Origin: Pardosa pseudoannulata
Lineage: Eukaryota > Arthropoda > Arachnida > Araneae > Lycosidae
Direction of reading: 5' to 3'
DNA: 64,000 bases
NCBI GenBank assembly: GCA_032207245.1
Contig: CM063498.1
Coordinates: forward strand, 95,679,870-95,743,869
Part shown: positions 36,689 through 49,674 of the stretch, in pieces
Layout: every line of letters begins with the position of its first letter
Position numbering within the stretch: the stretch's first letter is position 1
Program-made: the position numbers and the translations under genes
Notes under the pieces: model-generated
The model's input: only the letters and a program-made list of their open reading frames with translations
Told to the model about the DNA's origin: nothing
Databases searched by the model: none

Positions 36689-37213
36689 CACATATTTCGC
36701 AGCGGAATTGTACCGGGAGCGGGTATTTTGCGCGTAAATTTAGTTATTCAGTTAAATCTCAATAGATCGAAGATTATTTCATTTTTTAACCAACTTTTCG
36801 TATTTTATATTGAAATATATAAATATATAAATAGAAATATATTAATAACAAACGCAAGATTTCCGTAAGCAAAACATTTTTTTGTGGATAGATTTATAAT
36901 AGTATCTTAAAAATGAAAAAAATGAAATAGAAATAGTAGTACACAGCTTTAATTTTTTCGAATTATGTTATATGTAAACATTTTTACATTATAAAAAAAA
37001 TGAAAACAGCAATCAAAACTATTTTAAAGTGTGGTAACATTCAAAGCATTTTCCTCTATAGCCCTCGTGTTGCAAAAAGTAGACCGTAACCCTCCAAACC
37101 AAACCAAAACCGTGTACCAAAGAGGTATACGGCAAAACCCGTACTAGTAAGTGACCCGCGCTCAAGTATCAATCGTTAGAAAACGTACTAGTACGTGTCC
37201 CACATACAATGTG
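36689..37213 (-). mobile_element. TTAA MITE, family P, copy C (with SINE1 fragment)
   Basis: A 525-bp copy flanked by TTAA at 36685-36688 and 37214-37217. Its right end (CCCACATACAATGTG) keeps the family terminus. Dyads lie at 37139-37152 (degraded) and 37183-37196 (perfect ACGTACTAGTACGT), 44 bp apart. A 51-bp plus-strand SINE1 3' fragment is inserted at about 37060-37110. Confidence 0.86.
37060..37110 (+). mobile_element. SINE1 3' fragment inside a MITE
   Basis: The sequence AGCCCTCGTGTTGCAAAAAG, TAGACCGTAACCCTCC and AAACCAAACCAAAACC is the last part of SINE1 in plus orientation. The tRNA-like head is absent. A 5'-truncated insertion is the simplest reading. It is one of only two plus-strand SINE1 pieces in the window. 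Confidence 0.85.
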
Positions 37214-37217
37214 TTAA

Positions 37218-38996
37218 GTAAATAAGTACAAAATACGCTGAAAGTACTAGCAGATAAACATAAGAGGGTTAGAAAATTTTCTTCAGTCAGATTGTGCCTC
37301 AAAATTTAAGACTTATTTGTAATAAAAAAATTAATACATATGCTCTCAATATATTTTTATTTTTGATAACATATTTCAACTTTCACTGGAATTTGCATAT
37401 AATTTAATCATACTAAAATATTCATCGTGGAAAAAAAATGCGCAAACTGATAAACATTTTCTGGCAGAATGACTTGCAATCGTGTATAAATATTCATTTC
37501 AGCCTGGATGGGAAAATTGTCAGCACATGACTAGGAGCAAAAACAAGGAGGGGGAAGAAATAAAGAACTCCTTGATAAGGAACCACTGAGCGTGAAATGT
37601 AGCGACTTCTTACATCCCAGTAGAAATCTGCATTTCCTCTTTCAGATGTGAACAGTGTGTAAACTTGAAGGTAAGACAGTAGCATCTTTGTACGAGAATA
37701 GATATAAAAAAAGGCCTAAATTATTCCAAACATCCCTGCTGGAATGATCCTTGTCATTTTGATTTTTATGATTTAATCAAATTTGGGATGAAAGAGGAAG
37801 TGAAAGCATCTAATTAGCTTCACTTTTTTTTTTAAGTTTCTCGTAAATGTTTCTTCAAATCAGCGTATGCGTAGTTTTTTGATTAAAGATTTTGATAAAA
37901 ATCAATGTTATGGTCTAAATTTGGAAATAAATGCATAAAATATAAATAAAGAAAGGAATCAAGGCGGAATTGGATATATATGAGTGTTTTAATAAAGTTT
38001 AGAACAGCCTCAAATTTCGAACCAAATTAACCTACTTTGAAAAGTAATTTGAATTTATTACCAATGTGTGTTAGTCTGACACTCCATCACTAGTTTTGTT
38101 TGAGAGTTCTGTTGAGTGTAAATTTTTCGCATCATGGGATTTAATTTGTCATTTATTGCTTAAAGTAGATTACAATGGGTCACAAATATAAGAGGACTTA
38201 AAAGTTATCGTCTTCTGTACCAAAGTGCAACGAGCACTTTATCAATATTACAGGAAAGGTTAACACGAATGTTTGAGTTTATTTAATGTCAGTCGATAAT
38301 CCTGTTTGGAATAATCCAGTGAAACTCAATTTTATTTAATGCATTTTGAAACTATTTACACACATTTACTTTACAATCACCTAATTTTAACAATAACCTC
38401 TGTAGACACTGCTAGTACAAATATCTCAAAAATTTTCCTGGAAATCGAAACCCCATGCTTAGATAAGTTAAATCCAAAATAGGTTTAAAAAAATCAAAAA
38501 AGGTTAAACTAAATGTGTATACAAGTGCCATAACAAGTAAATATAACATAATTCTAATTTTATTATGAAATAAATACTTCCCTCTTTTATGGAATCTTTT
38601 ATATTCTTAGTAATTCTTTTTTGCTTTATCGTATCAGTAAACAAAATGTCATAACCACACATCATATATAGATGTGTTAATTATAATCGTATTTCACCTG
38701 TGTAAAATTAATTCCCCAGCTATGTAGATGACTTTGAATATTCATTTGGTCATGTCATGCTTAGTAAAGTGTTGTCCTTTGACCTAAATTTATTTCATGA
38801 TTTCTGAGTAGGAAAAGCACAAAATCAGCAAGAAATAGAAATACCCAAAATCGTTTGAGTAGTTGTATTACTAAAAAAATTGCATGAATTTCTAAATACG
38901 ACCTATTGCATGCACACGACACACATAAACACTCAACCTCAAATACTTAAGATGTCTTCACTAATAACCTGTCTGTAACAATATTTGTACGCTACT
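37218..38996. other. AT-rich non-coding DNA
   Basis: Nothing recognisable. Confidence 0.6.
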
Positions 38997-39018
38997 AACG
39001 GTAGTGTACACTACCGTT
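38997..39018. repeat. Perfect 22-bp palindrome
   Basis: Arms AACGGTAGTGT and ACACTACCGTT meet without a spacer. Outer sequences ACCTGT (38968-38973) and ACAGGT (39023-39028) form a second, more distant inverted pair. It could be a cruciform site, a dimeric protein site or a collapsed mini-inverted repeat. Confidence 0.85.
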
Positions 39019-42000
39019 GTAAACAGGTACATAGGTAGAATTATTTTTTACTTCAACTCATAAGAAACATCCGTATGAACTACGTGAAAAATCAGGGATG
39101 AATACTCCCAATTTTTTAAAAAAAAGTTTTTTTCCATCCTGTCTAATGAATATTCAACTTAAGTTACAAGGTTAATCTATGAACAGTTAACGAGTATAAT
39201 TATCAAGAGATTTAGTAAAATTAAACATTTAACTTGCACCAGCAGTTAAATTAAGGAAATTGCTTCTCATTCAAGCCGCATCGGAGAAATTGACAAGAAC
39301 ACAAATCCTGTCCAACACAAACGCCTTGGCGAGGCGGTATTCAGCCCCAACATAATTTTAAGCCTTAGTTCCAATCACTAGAGACTTATCTCGTAAAACG
39401 GGAAATTTAAGAAAGTTTTCCTATAAGGTAATTAAATTCGTTTATCTAAGCATCAAATCAAAAGTTTAGCTATTCAACGTAATGCCTAATAAATTAGTTC
39501 AAACGGTATGTATAAGCTAGTGTTATATGTCACAGTAAGCCATTAACTTTAAAAATATAATCTGAAATTTTAATATTAAAACCCTATTTGAACGTTTTCA
39601 TTGAAATGGAATCTAATCAAAAGGATACATTGCCTTTTTTACCCATAGAATAGATTTAGGCATTCACTGAATTACGACGACTGTATTTCGAATCGCAGCT
39701 TCACCTAATTCATCATTTTGACAGATACGTGAATACTCGACGAAATAAATACGTATAAAACTTCTTTCCATAATATTGACAAAAGGAACTTTAAAAGTAC
39801 CACTTCAAGATTTCTGTCTCTTGCCAAAATATCTGAGTAACTATTTTAATGGCACAAAATTTAGAAAATTTTAAACTTAAAAATTTTTTAGTATGTTTGG
39901 AAAAATAAATCTTTTTCACGGTATTTTTCTACTGTCTTCATTAAATTTTGATATATTTCATGTCCATTAGATGCATATTTTGTAAGGTCTATACAATAAA
40001 TGTTGCAATATCTATAGTTAGACCATATATCATTGAGATAAAATAGCGTTTGAGAATTGATACGATTGCCAAAATTTATATCTTTATAAACACACAGATT
40101 AGGAATGTTTGCTGAAAAACTGCAAAATTTTCATAAGGCCAATTGTTTCCCAGCAATGATGTATTAAAATACTCTTTGAATAATAATTTAAGAAAATGAA
40201 TTCATTTAATTATTAAGTTAAATTGACTGTAAAATATTTTGTGGTAGGAAGAATACTTAATCTAACCACTAAGTGCTATTAGAATGTACGACATTTTATA
40301 CTTACCTCTATATGTTGTACAACATATTTATAAAACAATTTACAAATACTACATTGAAAATGAGTCAATGAATGAAGAGTCAAGTACAGAAAAAAATTGT
40401 TATGATAATGTCTTTTTCATCCAAAGTTGACCTTAATTGTTAAAACCATGCTATGACGTTTATTAATTTTCTTTATTTCTGAAATTAATAAATGACATGT
40501 CTAATGGTAAGTTGTAAAATAGCTGACCACAGACAGTTAAAGTGTCTTTGGTAGTAAGTATATGAGCTATAATTTTAAATGGTTAATTTGGTTTCACCAG
40601 GAAATTAAGCAATAGAGCCAGATTCTAAGCGTTTTCTAAATTTCAATGCAATTTACTCTAATATCTGACAAAAGCTTTTAAACGCAAGATTCAATTTTGA
40701 CCAACGCTATAGCCATACTTCCATTATTCCAAGGAACAGAAAATTGAATTGGATACTGAACCAAAAGATGCAAAAGGTAATTCAACATTTCTGTTGGTAA
40801 CTGTCAGGCATTTGACGAATATTTCAGGTCGATAATGAAAAATTAGTGCTAGCCTATTTCATTTCATTGAAAACATCTACATCGTCCGTAGAAATTTCCG
40901 GTAATTTTATCAACTATTCTTTGTGTGACACGACATTTAGTGCCAAGGAACGACATGCGATAAAATGGACTGTTATGAACCTCCTCGTATATTCATTATG
41001 GGTTTATGAAGTTTTGCAACTGTTATTTGAACGTATCAAATGGCAGGGAATCCATTCCCGAACGCCTTACCTGCAAAATAGAAATTTCAAACAATGGCAG
41101 GACAAGGTGCCGAAATTACGACTTTCAGTGATTAGAATAATGACTTCTCGCATAAAACTGTCGAGTTTACTATGACATTAAGAATATGCAAAATCAACGC
41201 CCGCTAATGAGTCATGTATTAAGAGGTACACAGCAGTTATGAGAGAAAATTATTCCGCTCTAGGTCGTTGAGAAAACTTTAGATGCTGTTATTGGAATTT
41301 TAACTGGCTACAAAACTAAACAATTCCAGATACTGTTTATTCAACATTCTGTACGTTGAAGGTTAATTTTTAGATAGTTTTTTTTATTTAATGAGCAAAG
41401 CTTAATGACATTAAAATTATCCTTGTTAATGACATCCCAAATCTGTTCTCCGATTTTTCGGAAAATCATAAAATAATTTTGCTTACAAGAAAACAAATTA
41501 GAATATTTTTATGAATAGTGTAAGTAATAATTGGCAAAATTTAACCATTTGCAGTTAGTAAAATTGCGTGAAAATAAAAACGTGCTATTTAAGTTAAATT
41601 TAAAAATTTTAAAAACATTAGCTAACTTCAAGAATATAAAACCAAATATTTTACAAAAAAATAAAAAGGTATTGACATAAAAGTATTTTTCAAAGGCATA
41701 CAAACTGCAGTAAAGGATGTCAATTCGATTTAAATATTTATTTATTAACGATATTCCTTTCAATAGCTTTGTCGCATAAATGCTTCAATTTAATTGACAT
41801 ATGGTAGAAAGAAATTTGAAAAGAATTCGTGCTTCCGCGAGATAATTTAAAGTGAATGATAGGATTATTGTATAACAATTCATTACGCATTTTGCATAAA
41901 TATCTGACATGTATAGCGTTTTCTTTTTAATAAAATTTGGTTCATTGCATTTCTAAAGCGAAGTACACGAAGATAACGAAGTTTTCCAGCGTTTTGTTAG

Positions 42001-44630
42001 GTCTGAATATAAATTTAATATTACATACAGAAAAGGAGAAATACAGTACAATCCGAATACAAGACAAACGCGAATGGCAGAGAAATTGAGAAAAATTTTG
42101 GGGTTCTCTAAACTGAAAACATTTGATAATATAAGGAAAGGCTTTCAGAAAAAAAATGATCAGTAAAATGGTAAATAAATTGTATTTATTAAAATAGCTT
42201 ATTTTCAGGTCAGGGATTGCGATAAAATTTTACACAAAATGGGGATCAGAAATGAAAACTATTTTTATCACCGATATAACCGAGGGTGATGAGTATTTTT
42301 TTAATATAACTTTCCTAGTGTCATTTGTAGTGCATTGTTTAAAAAAATGTTAATATAACTTGTGAAATGTATTCGATAAATAGATTGCATTAGCACAGTG
42401 TTCCAAAAAATTCAGTCTTGTTTTGTTTTTTGTTGGCAAATATTATTTGGATGAATAATCAGAAGAAAAATATTGACCATGCGATTTTTCACCATGTGCA
42501 CATTTTTAGTAATTTTAGAAGCGGTTCATGTAGTTTGCCGATGAAATTTTCATACTAGTTTACAAACTTACGTTGGAGATAGCTTAGAACATGCAGAAAC
42601 AAGAAAGAAGACTATGTTCATAATACCAAGTTATTAAGTTCTATATCACGGTCGAGCCAGATCATACTAATCTGCATCCCATCAACGTTGATATATTTAA
42701 TTCGCTGATATACGACCATGGGTTAGAAAAAAATAAGGATAAGACAGATTCAATACATGTCTTGTTTTACAACCCTTCTTAATGACTTGATACGTTATCG
42801 GATACAGGAAAAACCGCAGAAGATCGCCTTTGGTTTTTTATAAATCGTTTCCGATTCAAGCGGTATGATCATGTAAAACTGGTGATGTGTGATTACTCTG
42901 TATAAGGAATAAAATGCTAATGATTTCAAAATGTCCCCCATATTTTACAGATTTACAAATACTGTTAATGGAATAATTTTCAGATGTTCCATCTAGTCGA
43001 GTCATGTAGAGTTTTAAAGCATTCCTCGCTTTTAAGAGATAAAATTAAAAAAAAAATTTACAGAATTATGCATAACAACTTATTGCCTTAGATAATTTTA
43101 ATAACCGTAAAAAATACAATACTTCTAGAAATTCACCTCGGTAAATACCTCGGTTCAATACGGTAAATATAGGTGGTTTATCTAAAGGGCTCTACAGACG
43201 CCGCAAAGAAGTACCAATTTTTTCTCCAAGTTGATGAAATATCTAATCAACATCCTCGAGTAAAATCCCGTTGATTGAATAGCTGTGTAAATATAACAGT
43301 AACTTCTTGAGGCTCGGCTGCATTAAAAGCGTCCCACCTTTTTTAGAGAAATACACATGATCGTTTTAAATTAACTACCTTGAAAATTTACGTCTGTTAG
43401 TGCACAGCGGCTTAATTTTAGTCCCAATTACATACTTCTTAATATCAATCTACATAAGTTATATTTTCTTTTACTCTTTGCTTATTCTAGAAAATTCCGA
43501 TGTGCAAATACAGGTTATAAAGAATAAAAAATTTTATTTCTTGCGACAGCATCTTTATTTTCTAAAATTCTGCACAATTAAGTTACAATTTTATAGAAGA
43601 AATTTATTCTATACATAAAATAGATTCCTATTGTGTGCAATCAATGGAAGATTCTCAATTCATAAATGCAACATTCTCACATTAAATACTTATTAGAAGC
43701 TCTATTAAATCGTCCATATACATGACATATTCATCATTCAACACAAAACTCATATTTTTGCCCAAACAATTTTTCATCGACAAGTCTAATTTTCTATCCC
43801 ATATTGGACAAGGGAAGAAAAAGGCTTAGGGGAATCTTGTATGAAGTTTTTATTTTACGAGCATTTGCCTATAATTACTAGACATAATCTCCGAGAAACA
43901 AATTTCTTTGGACTTAAGATTTAAATTTAGTGTCATCAAAGTGAAATAAAACTTTGCAAAATCCTCCATATATAAGGTTTTCGGGGAACAGCTAGCATTT
44001 AAAATTTCAAGTTCCCTTAAAAGCTTTAGATTAAATCGTAGTTTGTTTCCAGCTGAGAGGATTTACTCAAAGAATCTCAGATATTTGGGGGAGTATTTTC
44101 GACTCCTAATGCGAAATTCAGCGGTAGATGTCTCAATAAAAGGTATTTTGATTTGCGAATGGTTGTTCTGGAAATTTTATGATTTTTTAACGGTCCAATG
44201 ACTTTTATCTTGATCTTTGATTTTTCTCAAAGACTTTTGTAAATTGGATCCGGTTCCAAAATTCTTTATAGTGCAAAGTAATTGTTATGGGTAAGATTGC
44301 TCGCAGCAATTCTTTAAGATTATTAAAAACTCAATTCCAGATGTCAAATATTTTTTTACATATTTCATGCATTACAAGATTACATGTGTTATCACATATT
44401 TGAAAGTTTTATATATATTTTTTGAGAAACTTTCTTTGGGTAAAATTCAACTTAAATGCATTTGCTGTGTTCGATCGAGTTGTAAATAAAATGTACAAGT
44501 ATTTATTAGAATCTTTACATTGGTGACCCTTATAGCAGATTCTAAAGTTATTCGTATTAAATTTAGTTTGGTTAGAGTTGTAGGTTAATGTCTCAGTGAA
44601 ACAAAATAGGATAAAACTGTCTTATTTTGT
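39019..44630. other. AT-rich non-coding DNA, 5.6 kb
   Basis: I find no gene, SINE, bounded transposon or tandem array here. The longest frame (40846-41175, plus, 109 codons) has no family motif, no clear domain pattern and no supporting context; it is probably chance. This is the quietest stretch of the window. Confidence 0.55.
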
Positions 44631-44664
44631 TATAACTGCATATAACTGCATATAACTGCATATA
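44631..44664 (+). repeat. Three 10-bp tandem units
   Basis: TATAACTGCA is repeated three times and followed by TATA. Confidence 0.9.
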
Positions 44665-44699
44665 ATGTTATATCTTATTTTTTATTATCTTTATATGTT

Positions 44700-44822
44700 T
44701 AGTTTGGAACAATACGGTTATTCTTCTGCTACTCGAAGGCTAAATACATGCACCGAGACCTACTGCATAAAATTGAGTTCATATCGACAAGAATGCCCAA
44801 TAGTAGGATTTCAAACAATGAA
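44700..44822 (-). mobile_element. SINE1, strongly degraded copy
   Basis: Recognisable blocks are AGTTTGGAACAATACGG, CTGCTACTCGAAGGCTAA, GACCTACTGCATAAAATTGA and AGTAGGATTTCAAAC. The head and ends are lost. Confidence 0.65.
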
Positions 44823-44929
44823 TTACCATATGGGAAAAGAAGGAATTTTGACAATTCAGCTAAAGAAAATTTAGTTGGTTGATATTTAGAATTCTGAATA
44901 CTTACTTAAAAAAAGCTAGAATAACTTAA

Positions 44930-45853
44930 GGTATCCGTCTACGTTAAAAACATCATTTTTTAAGAAAAATCATAATTTTTTTTATTTCTTTCTTGTAAAA
45001 TTTCAACTTTTAGGCTTCTAAATCTGTTTTTGTTTTGTCTCTACGGCAATTTAAAGAAAAGTGACAGCTGTTTAAACATCAGTGACAGCTGTCAAAACAA
45101 AACGGAAGTAGCAACTTCGAAACCGGAAGTTTTGAATTTAAAGCCTTTTAAAGAGCATTTTTTGGATAAAACTTTTTAAATTTTCATGAAGATTAGTTGA
45201 AACATTTTTCTAGTATTACTAAATAGCAACTTAACAATGAAAAAGTTTTGAAGCAAGAAAGTGTGAGGAATTTTAAACATTTTAACTTTTTAATAGTTAT
45301 AGATGCTTTCATAAACTTCAAATGCGTTTTTCTCAGAACGATATTTTTAATAAAATGGTGAAACTTGAAATGCAATTTCTCAAAAAGTTCTTAAAATATT
45401 TTGTTGAAAAGAATTCTGAATGCTCTCGATAGTATTCCCTAGTGAGTGACCAAAAAGCTTTAAGTTTGGGTAATTTTTAATGATATTACACTCGTTAGAT
45501 ATAAAGGCAATGAAAATTCGTTAAAAATTCAATGTGTAAGATTCTGAAGGACCCAAATTTTTTACCAAATCTAAATGAAGCAATGATTTTAGGTGATTCA
45601 CTAGTCCAGTGTATAAAAAATGGGTTGCGTGAAAAATATTGAAATAATTTATTAAAAAATGAGACCTTTTGAAAAAACCCGATTTTCTGTACTAAAATAT
45701 CTTCATTTATTGGAAATATTATAAAAACTTTTCCAGGAATAACTTTATTCAGTGCAATTCTCTATGATAATGTAAAAAATAAATCTAAATGTAAAAAAAA
45801 TGAACTAGTTTCTACGTTTAAAGAAAAAAGTTCTCCGAACGTAGACTGATACC
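44930..45853. mobile_element. Inverted-repeat DNA element, class uncertain
   Basis: The ends are GGTATCCGTCTACGTT and, from the right, GGTATCAGTCTACGTT (15 of 16). The flanks are TAA/TAT-like, so a 2-3 bp target is possible but not resolved. The interior holds two TGACAGCTGTYA palindromes at about 45062-45093 and GGAAGT repeats. GG-starting ends with a 3-bp TWA-like target would fit PIF/Harbinger, but no transposase is visible. A short 60-codon minus frame has no motif. Confidence 0.7.
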
Positions 45854-46042
45854 TATAAATACTACTCTAATGTCTAGTTTTCGGTTTGGATTAGAGTGCA
45901 AACATCTACACCCTCAGTCAACTCAGTCAAGATGTTCGTAACTACTCAAAAAGCTATAGAGGGCGAGGAAAGATATCAACCACCACCTGGCCAAACGATG
46001 GTCGTGGGGAGGGGGGTATAGAGTCGTGCCATACAGTATTTA
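45854..46042. other. Non-coding DNA
   Basis: A GGTTTGGATTAGAGTGC block at about 45890 hints at a decayed SINE1 tail, but the rest does not follow the family order. Confidence 0.4.
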
Positions 46043-46046
46043 TTAA

Positions 46047-46640
46047 CACGTTGATGGACACTTGCGTCTATAGCCATCAAAGCGAAGTTAAATATGTGGC
46101 ATGACGTCAATAGCCATCCAAAACGAAACTATCCTTTTTAGACACTGCGGCTATAGTGGCATAAATGTGCATTTACCGGCGTACAAGTAAACAATGGTAT
46201 AAACAGGGAATAAGGAAAGAAACATTGCTGCAAGAATTTCATATCAAAACTTGCCCTGTGGCCTGCACCATGCTTTGAAATATGGCATACCGAAAATATG
46301 TAATAATTATAAAATTATGAATTTTTTTGTCATTTATTTTTGTTTGACTATGAACCAACATTTCGTGTAAAACTCACAAAAATACTTTGTTACACTCAAA
46401 AAAATTGTTTGAGTCATTAAACCTGTGATTTACGTCTTTAAATTTTGCTGTTATAGCCGCCATCGTCGTATTACTAGTCTGTTGGCTCCCTGATGGTTAT
46501 ATAACCGCAATCTAATTAAAGGTGCTGAAATAATCAAAATTAAGTTTGTTTAAGCAGAAAGAGTAAACTATACTTCTACAATTACGAAAACGTATACTGT
46601 TAATTTCCGAACTTCACTCTTCCCACTGTCCGTTAATGCG
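46047..46640. mobile_element. TTAA-flanked element, family S
   Basis: A 594-bp segment between TTAA at 46043-46046 and 46641-46644. The inverted ends are CACGTTGATGGACA and, from the right, CGCATTAACGGACA; the four differences are all transitions. Near the left end a 15-bp motif, GCGTCTATAGCCATC (46064) and ACGTCAATAGCCATC (46104), is repeated 40 bp apart. The first copy forms an inverted repeat with TTGATGG. No coding sequence. Confidence 0.7.
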
Positions 46641-46775
46641 TTAAGCTTTACTAGAAGAGGTTACTTGGCAAAGACTATAACAAACTAATGTGCTTAGCAC
46701 ATAAAAATGACAAGATAGTTAAAAAGTTAAGATTTTCACCTCACACTAAAAGAAAAAATGCTAGGATTATATTCG

Positions 46776-46858
46776 ACTACGAACATCTATACCAACAGTG
46801 GAATACAAACTTCAATGCCGAAGAGAAGCACCATTTCCTATTCAGCCATCATTCGGCA
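46776..46858 (-). mobile_element. SINE1 head fragment, degraded
   Basis: CTACGAACATCTATACC, CAGTGGAATACAAAC, CCGAAGAGAAGCACC and CAGCCATCATTCGGC follow the SINE1 order from the mid-region to the head. The tail side is not recognisable. Two 91-codon frames that cross it on the plus strand are accidental. Confidence 0.7.
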
Positions 46859-48296
46859 ATCTTATTCCAATCAATTGTCAGATGCTGGAAAGATTGGTTT
46901 AAGTTATATTCTGACAGTAACTCAGTTTCAGAAAAAAGACTGGCAAAAAGTTATCCAGTTTAACACAAAAACAAAAGTACTTCATAATATTAAGCTTATA
47001 AATAAAGCATTACGAAGATTTTTTTATAGATAGTAAAAGTAAACATTTAAATAGTAACTCATTAAAGAGTCAATATACAGAACTCTCTTCATAGCATGAA
47101 ACAAACCTAATTACAACTGTTCAGCTCTAAAGTTAATTGTTAATTTACCTACTACCTTGTCTGCTTAAATGCTTAACTACAAAACATTGAAACCTCCAAA
47201 TCTGCGATTCAAATGTGTACTAAACATCTGAATTTGGCTAGTTTTCAATCGGGGGAATGTTAAGTATTAATGTACAGAAACAGTGTTCCTGTTTTCCTTT
47301 ACAATGACATTATAGCAACAAGAGATTAATGAAAAATGAACAAAGACATTAAAAAAAGAAAAAAGTTTAATAAATATTCACGAAACTCTTCGGATTTATT
47401 TTAAAATAGGATCAGCACTAACTTTTCCTTGCTACAAATCGATAGTCACATAAAACGGTGCATTATGAAGTTGTTTATGATAGACAGAATTTTACTTTCA
47501 TCGCTGTTTCCCGCATGTTTTTCATTTTCAAAAAGTATTTTGGATTTTTTCAATCATAAACTACGTATTAACAAGTTGCTATTTTTTTGCAGGAATAAAT
47601 TCCCCCCTTATTTAAATACACCTATCAAACTACATCCAAAAGGATTAGGTTCATTAAATCAGGCAGTTCGGAGTTCGATTGATATGGAAATTTTTGAATT
47701 TAGAATATCTTGAGTAGCCTGTTACAACATAATCAACTGGGCTTGAATGAGGCGCTATGCTTCTAGAATGAATCCATTATTAACCGTAGGATTCTAATTC
47801 ATTTAACCTAAATACTTCTCTCTCGGTGCTTCTGTGTTCTCATTAGATACAAGAGGAGGGAAAAAGTTTTCCAGACTTCCTAAGATCCACTTTTAATTTT
47901 GATGATGCTGTTAATTAAGTCGACAACTTTCATCGTCACTTGGCCTTTTTCCGTTCGACTTTTAAGCACAATATACAACTGACGAATGAAAGAATGAATC
48001 ATTAACCGAAAGAATACTTTAGCGGCTACAGTTTGATCTGGGACAAAAATCTTCGCGAAATTAGTGGAGCTTAAGAGACTACTTTATGTAACTAAGCCCT
48101 TCTTGTAGCAAGAGCTTGGGAATTATTGTAAGTTCATTTCCTATTTATTTTAACTTTTAGTTTAAGCATTGGGACACGGACATTTAAAAAAAAAAGCAAA
48201 ACTGATCCTTTTCTTTCGACTTTTTCCAACTATTTTGGGTAATAAAGATTAAGCCATTTTACAAATTTGTTTTAAGTTCTGAGGTCGACTATTAGA
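46859..48296. other. AT-rich non-coding DNA
   Basis: A 94-codon plus frame (47429-47713) has no motif. Nothing else is recognised. Confidence 0.55.
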
Positions 48297-48490
48297 AACT
48301 CGAGAACTTATGATACCAAGACCTATTGTTTGAAACCCATCCAAGTGGCTTGCCATCAGAGGCATTGGAATCCAAACAAAAATATGGAAAGGTTTGGTCT
48401 TAAATGAGAACGGGAGCTAATGTTTAAAGCAAACTCGAACGATTATGACCATTCAAATCAGCAGTTGGCATGGCAAGGCAGAGCCTTACA
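48297..48490 (-). mobile_element. Two adjacent decayed SINE1 pieces
   Basis: 48297-48380 aligns with the mid-region of SINE1 (GACCTATTGTTTGAAACCC, GGCATTGGAATCCAAAC). 48403-48490 aligns with the same region again (GAGAACGGGAGCTAATGTTTA, AAGCAAACTCGAACGATTA). Two separate insertions or a local duplication are both possible. Confidence 0.5.
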
Positions 48491-49674
48491 TTTTCAGCTT
48501 CAGGTTTAATGCTTACACATTAAAGTTAACTTCATAGAGGTTTTGCTTTCAGCAAATTTTACTTGATATTAAAAAACTTATTTCCGCATTATTCTTTTTT
48601 AAGCTCTCCACTTTTACAAAAAGGAAAAACAGCTTTATTACTAAGAACTCATATCAGCAGACGTATTTGTACACACAAAAAAATATAATGGCAAACGCGA
48701 TGTAATTCTAGATGCTTAATAGAGTGGATATTTGAAATACTAACCAATTTGCTTTACCTGCCCTAGTATCTATTGGATATCTTATTTCCTACAACTTTTC
48801 ATGGAAGGGAAAAATAGAAAATAATCATGATTTACCGGTCCTTTTGTCGAAACAAATTTTTCTTTTCAAATATAATTCGCAAAGTTCTTTAAAGAAATCC
48901 TACTTGTCAAAGTGACAACTGAGCAATAGGTTACACGAAATTTTTTAACAAAATATCTACAACTTTTTTTGTATGTTGTATGATCAAACGAATCAAGTTT
49001 TTGTCAAAGTTATAAATACCAATTGTTGAACAAGTTTATAGTATTGCATATTTTTACTTTAAAACTTAATACTTTCCCTGCTTAAAAATGTCCAAACTTA
49101 AAAAATAGCAGAGCACACACACAAAGTTAGGAATTTGATAATTTTATGAACAACTTAAAACAGTGGATTTATACTTTTTTATCAATGATGATCCCTCTTA
49201 GAAATTTAAACTAAATTGGGGTATTTCATTTGCATCTTTTTTAATTCTTTATCAAATACTTTTAAAATAATGATGACCAACAGTTTATTAATACTGTTTA
49301 AAAACTATGAACGATTTGTGCAATATCCCCTAGGACATCTGAAATGTCTAAATCTTACAATACCCATCCCACTATATAAATTTATTTTAGGGTTAATTTA
49401 AAATTTGGTTTTATGTTTCAAGTCATACTTATTACGCATTGAAACTAGTACCGGTAATGCGTGTCCAATATTACTGCAAAATGTAGTGTTTTAAGAAAGT
49501 ATGATGGTCAAAACTTAAATTACCTCAACACTATAAAGTATTTTTAAAAGTTTTTAAAGATTTTTCTGCCTCCATAAAAAAATGTCTGAACATATATATA
49601 AATTAAAAAAAGATTAAGCTAAAGGCATGTAATTTTTTTAATAAAAAAATTGTTCCAGTAAAAATATCCCGTAT
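48491..49674. other. AT-rich non-coding DNA
   Basis: Nothing recognisable. Confidence 0.6.

Noticed and set aside
40846..41175. A 109-codon plus frame
   Set aside because: The longest frame outside low-complexity DNA, but it has no recognisable motif, no neighbour and a length expected by chance in 64 kb.
46688..47033. Two overlapping 91-codon plus frames
   Set aside because: They cross a degraded SINE1 and have no family motif.
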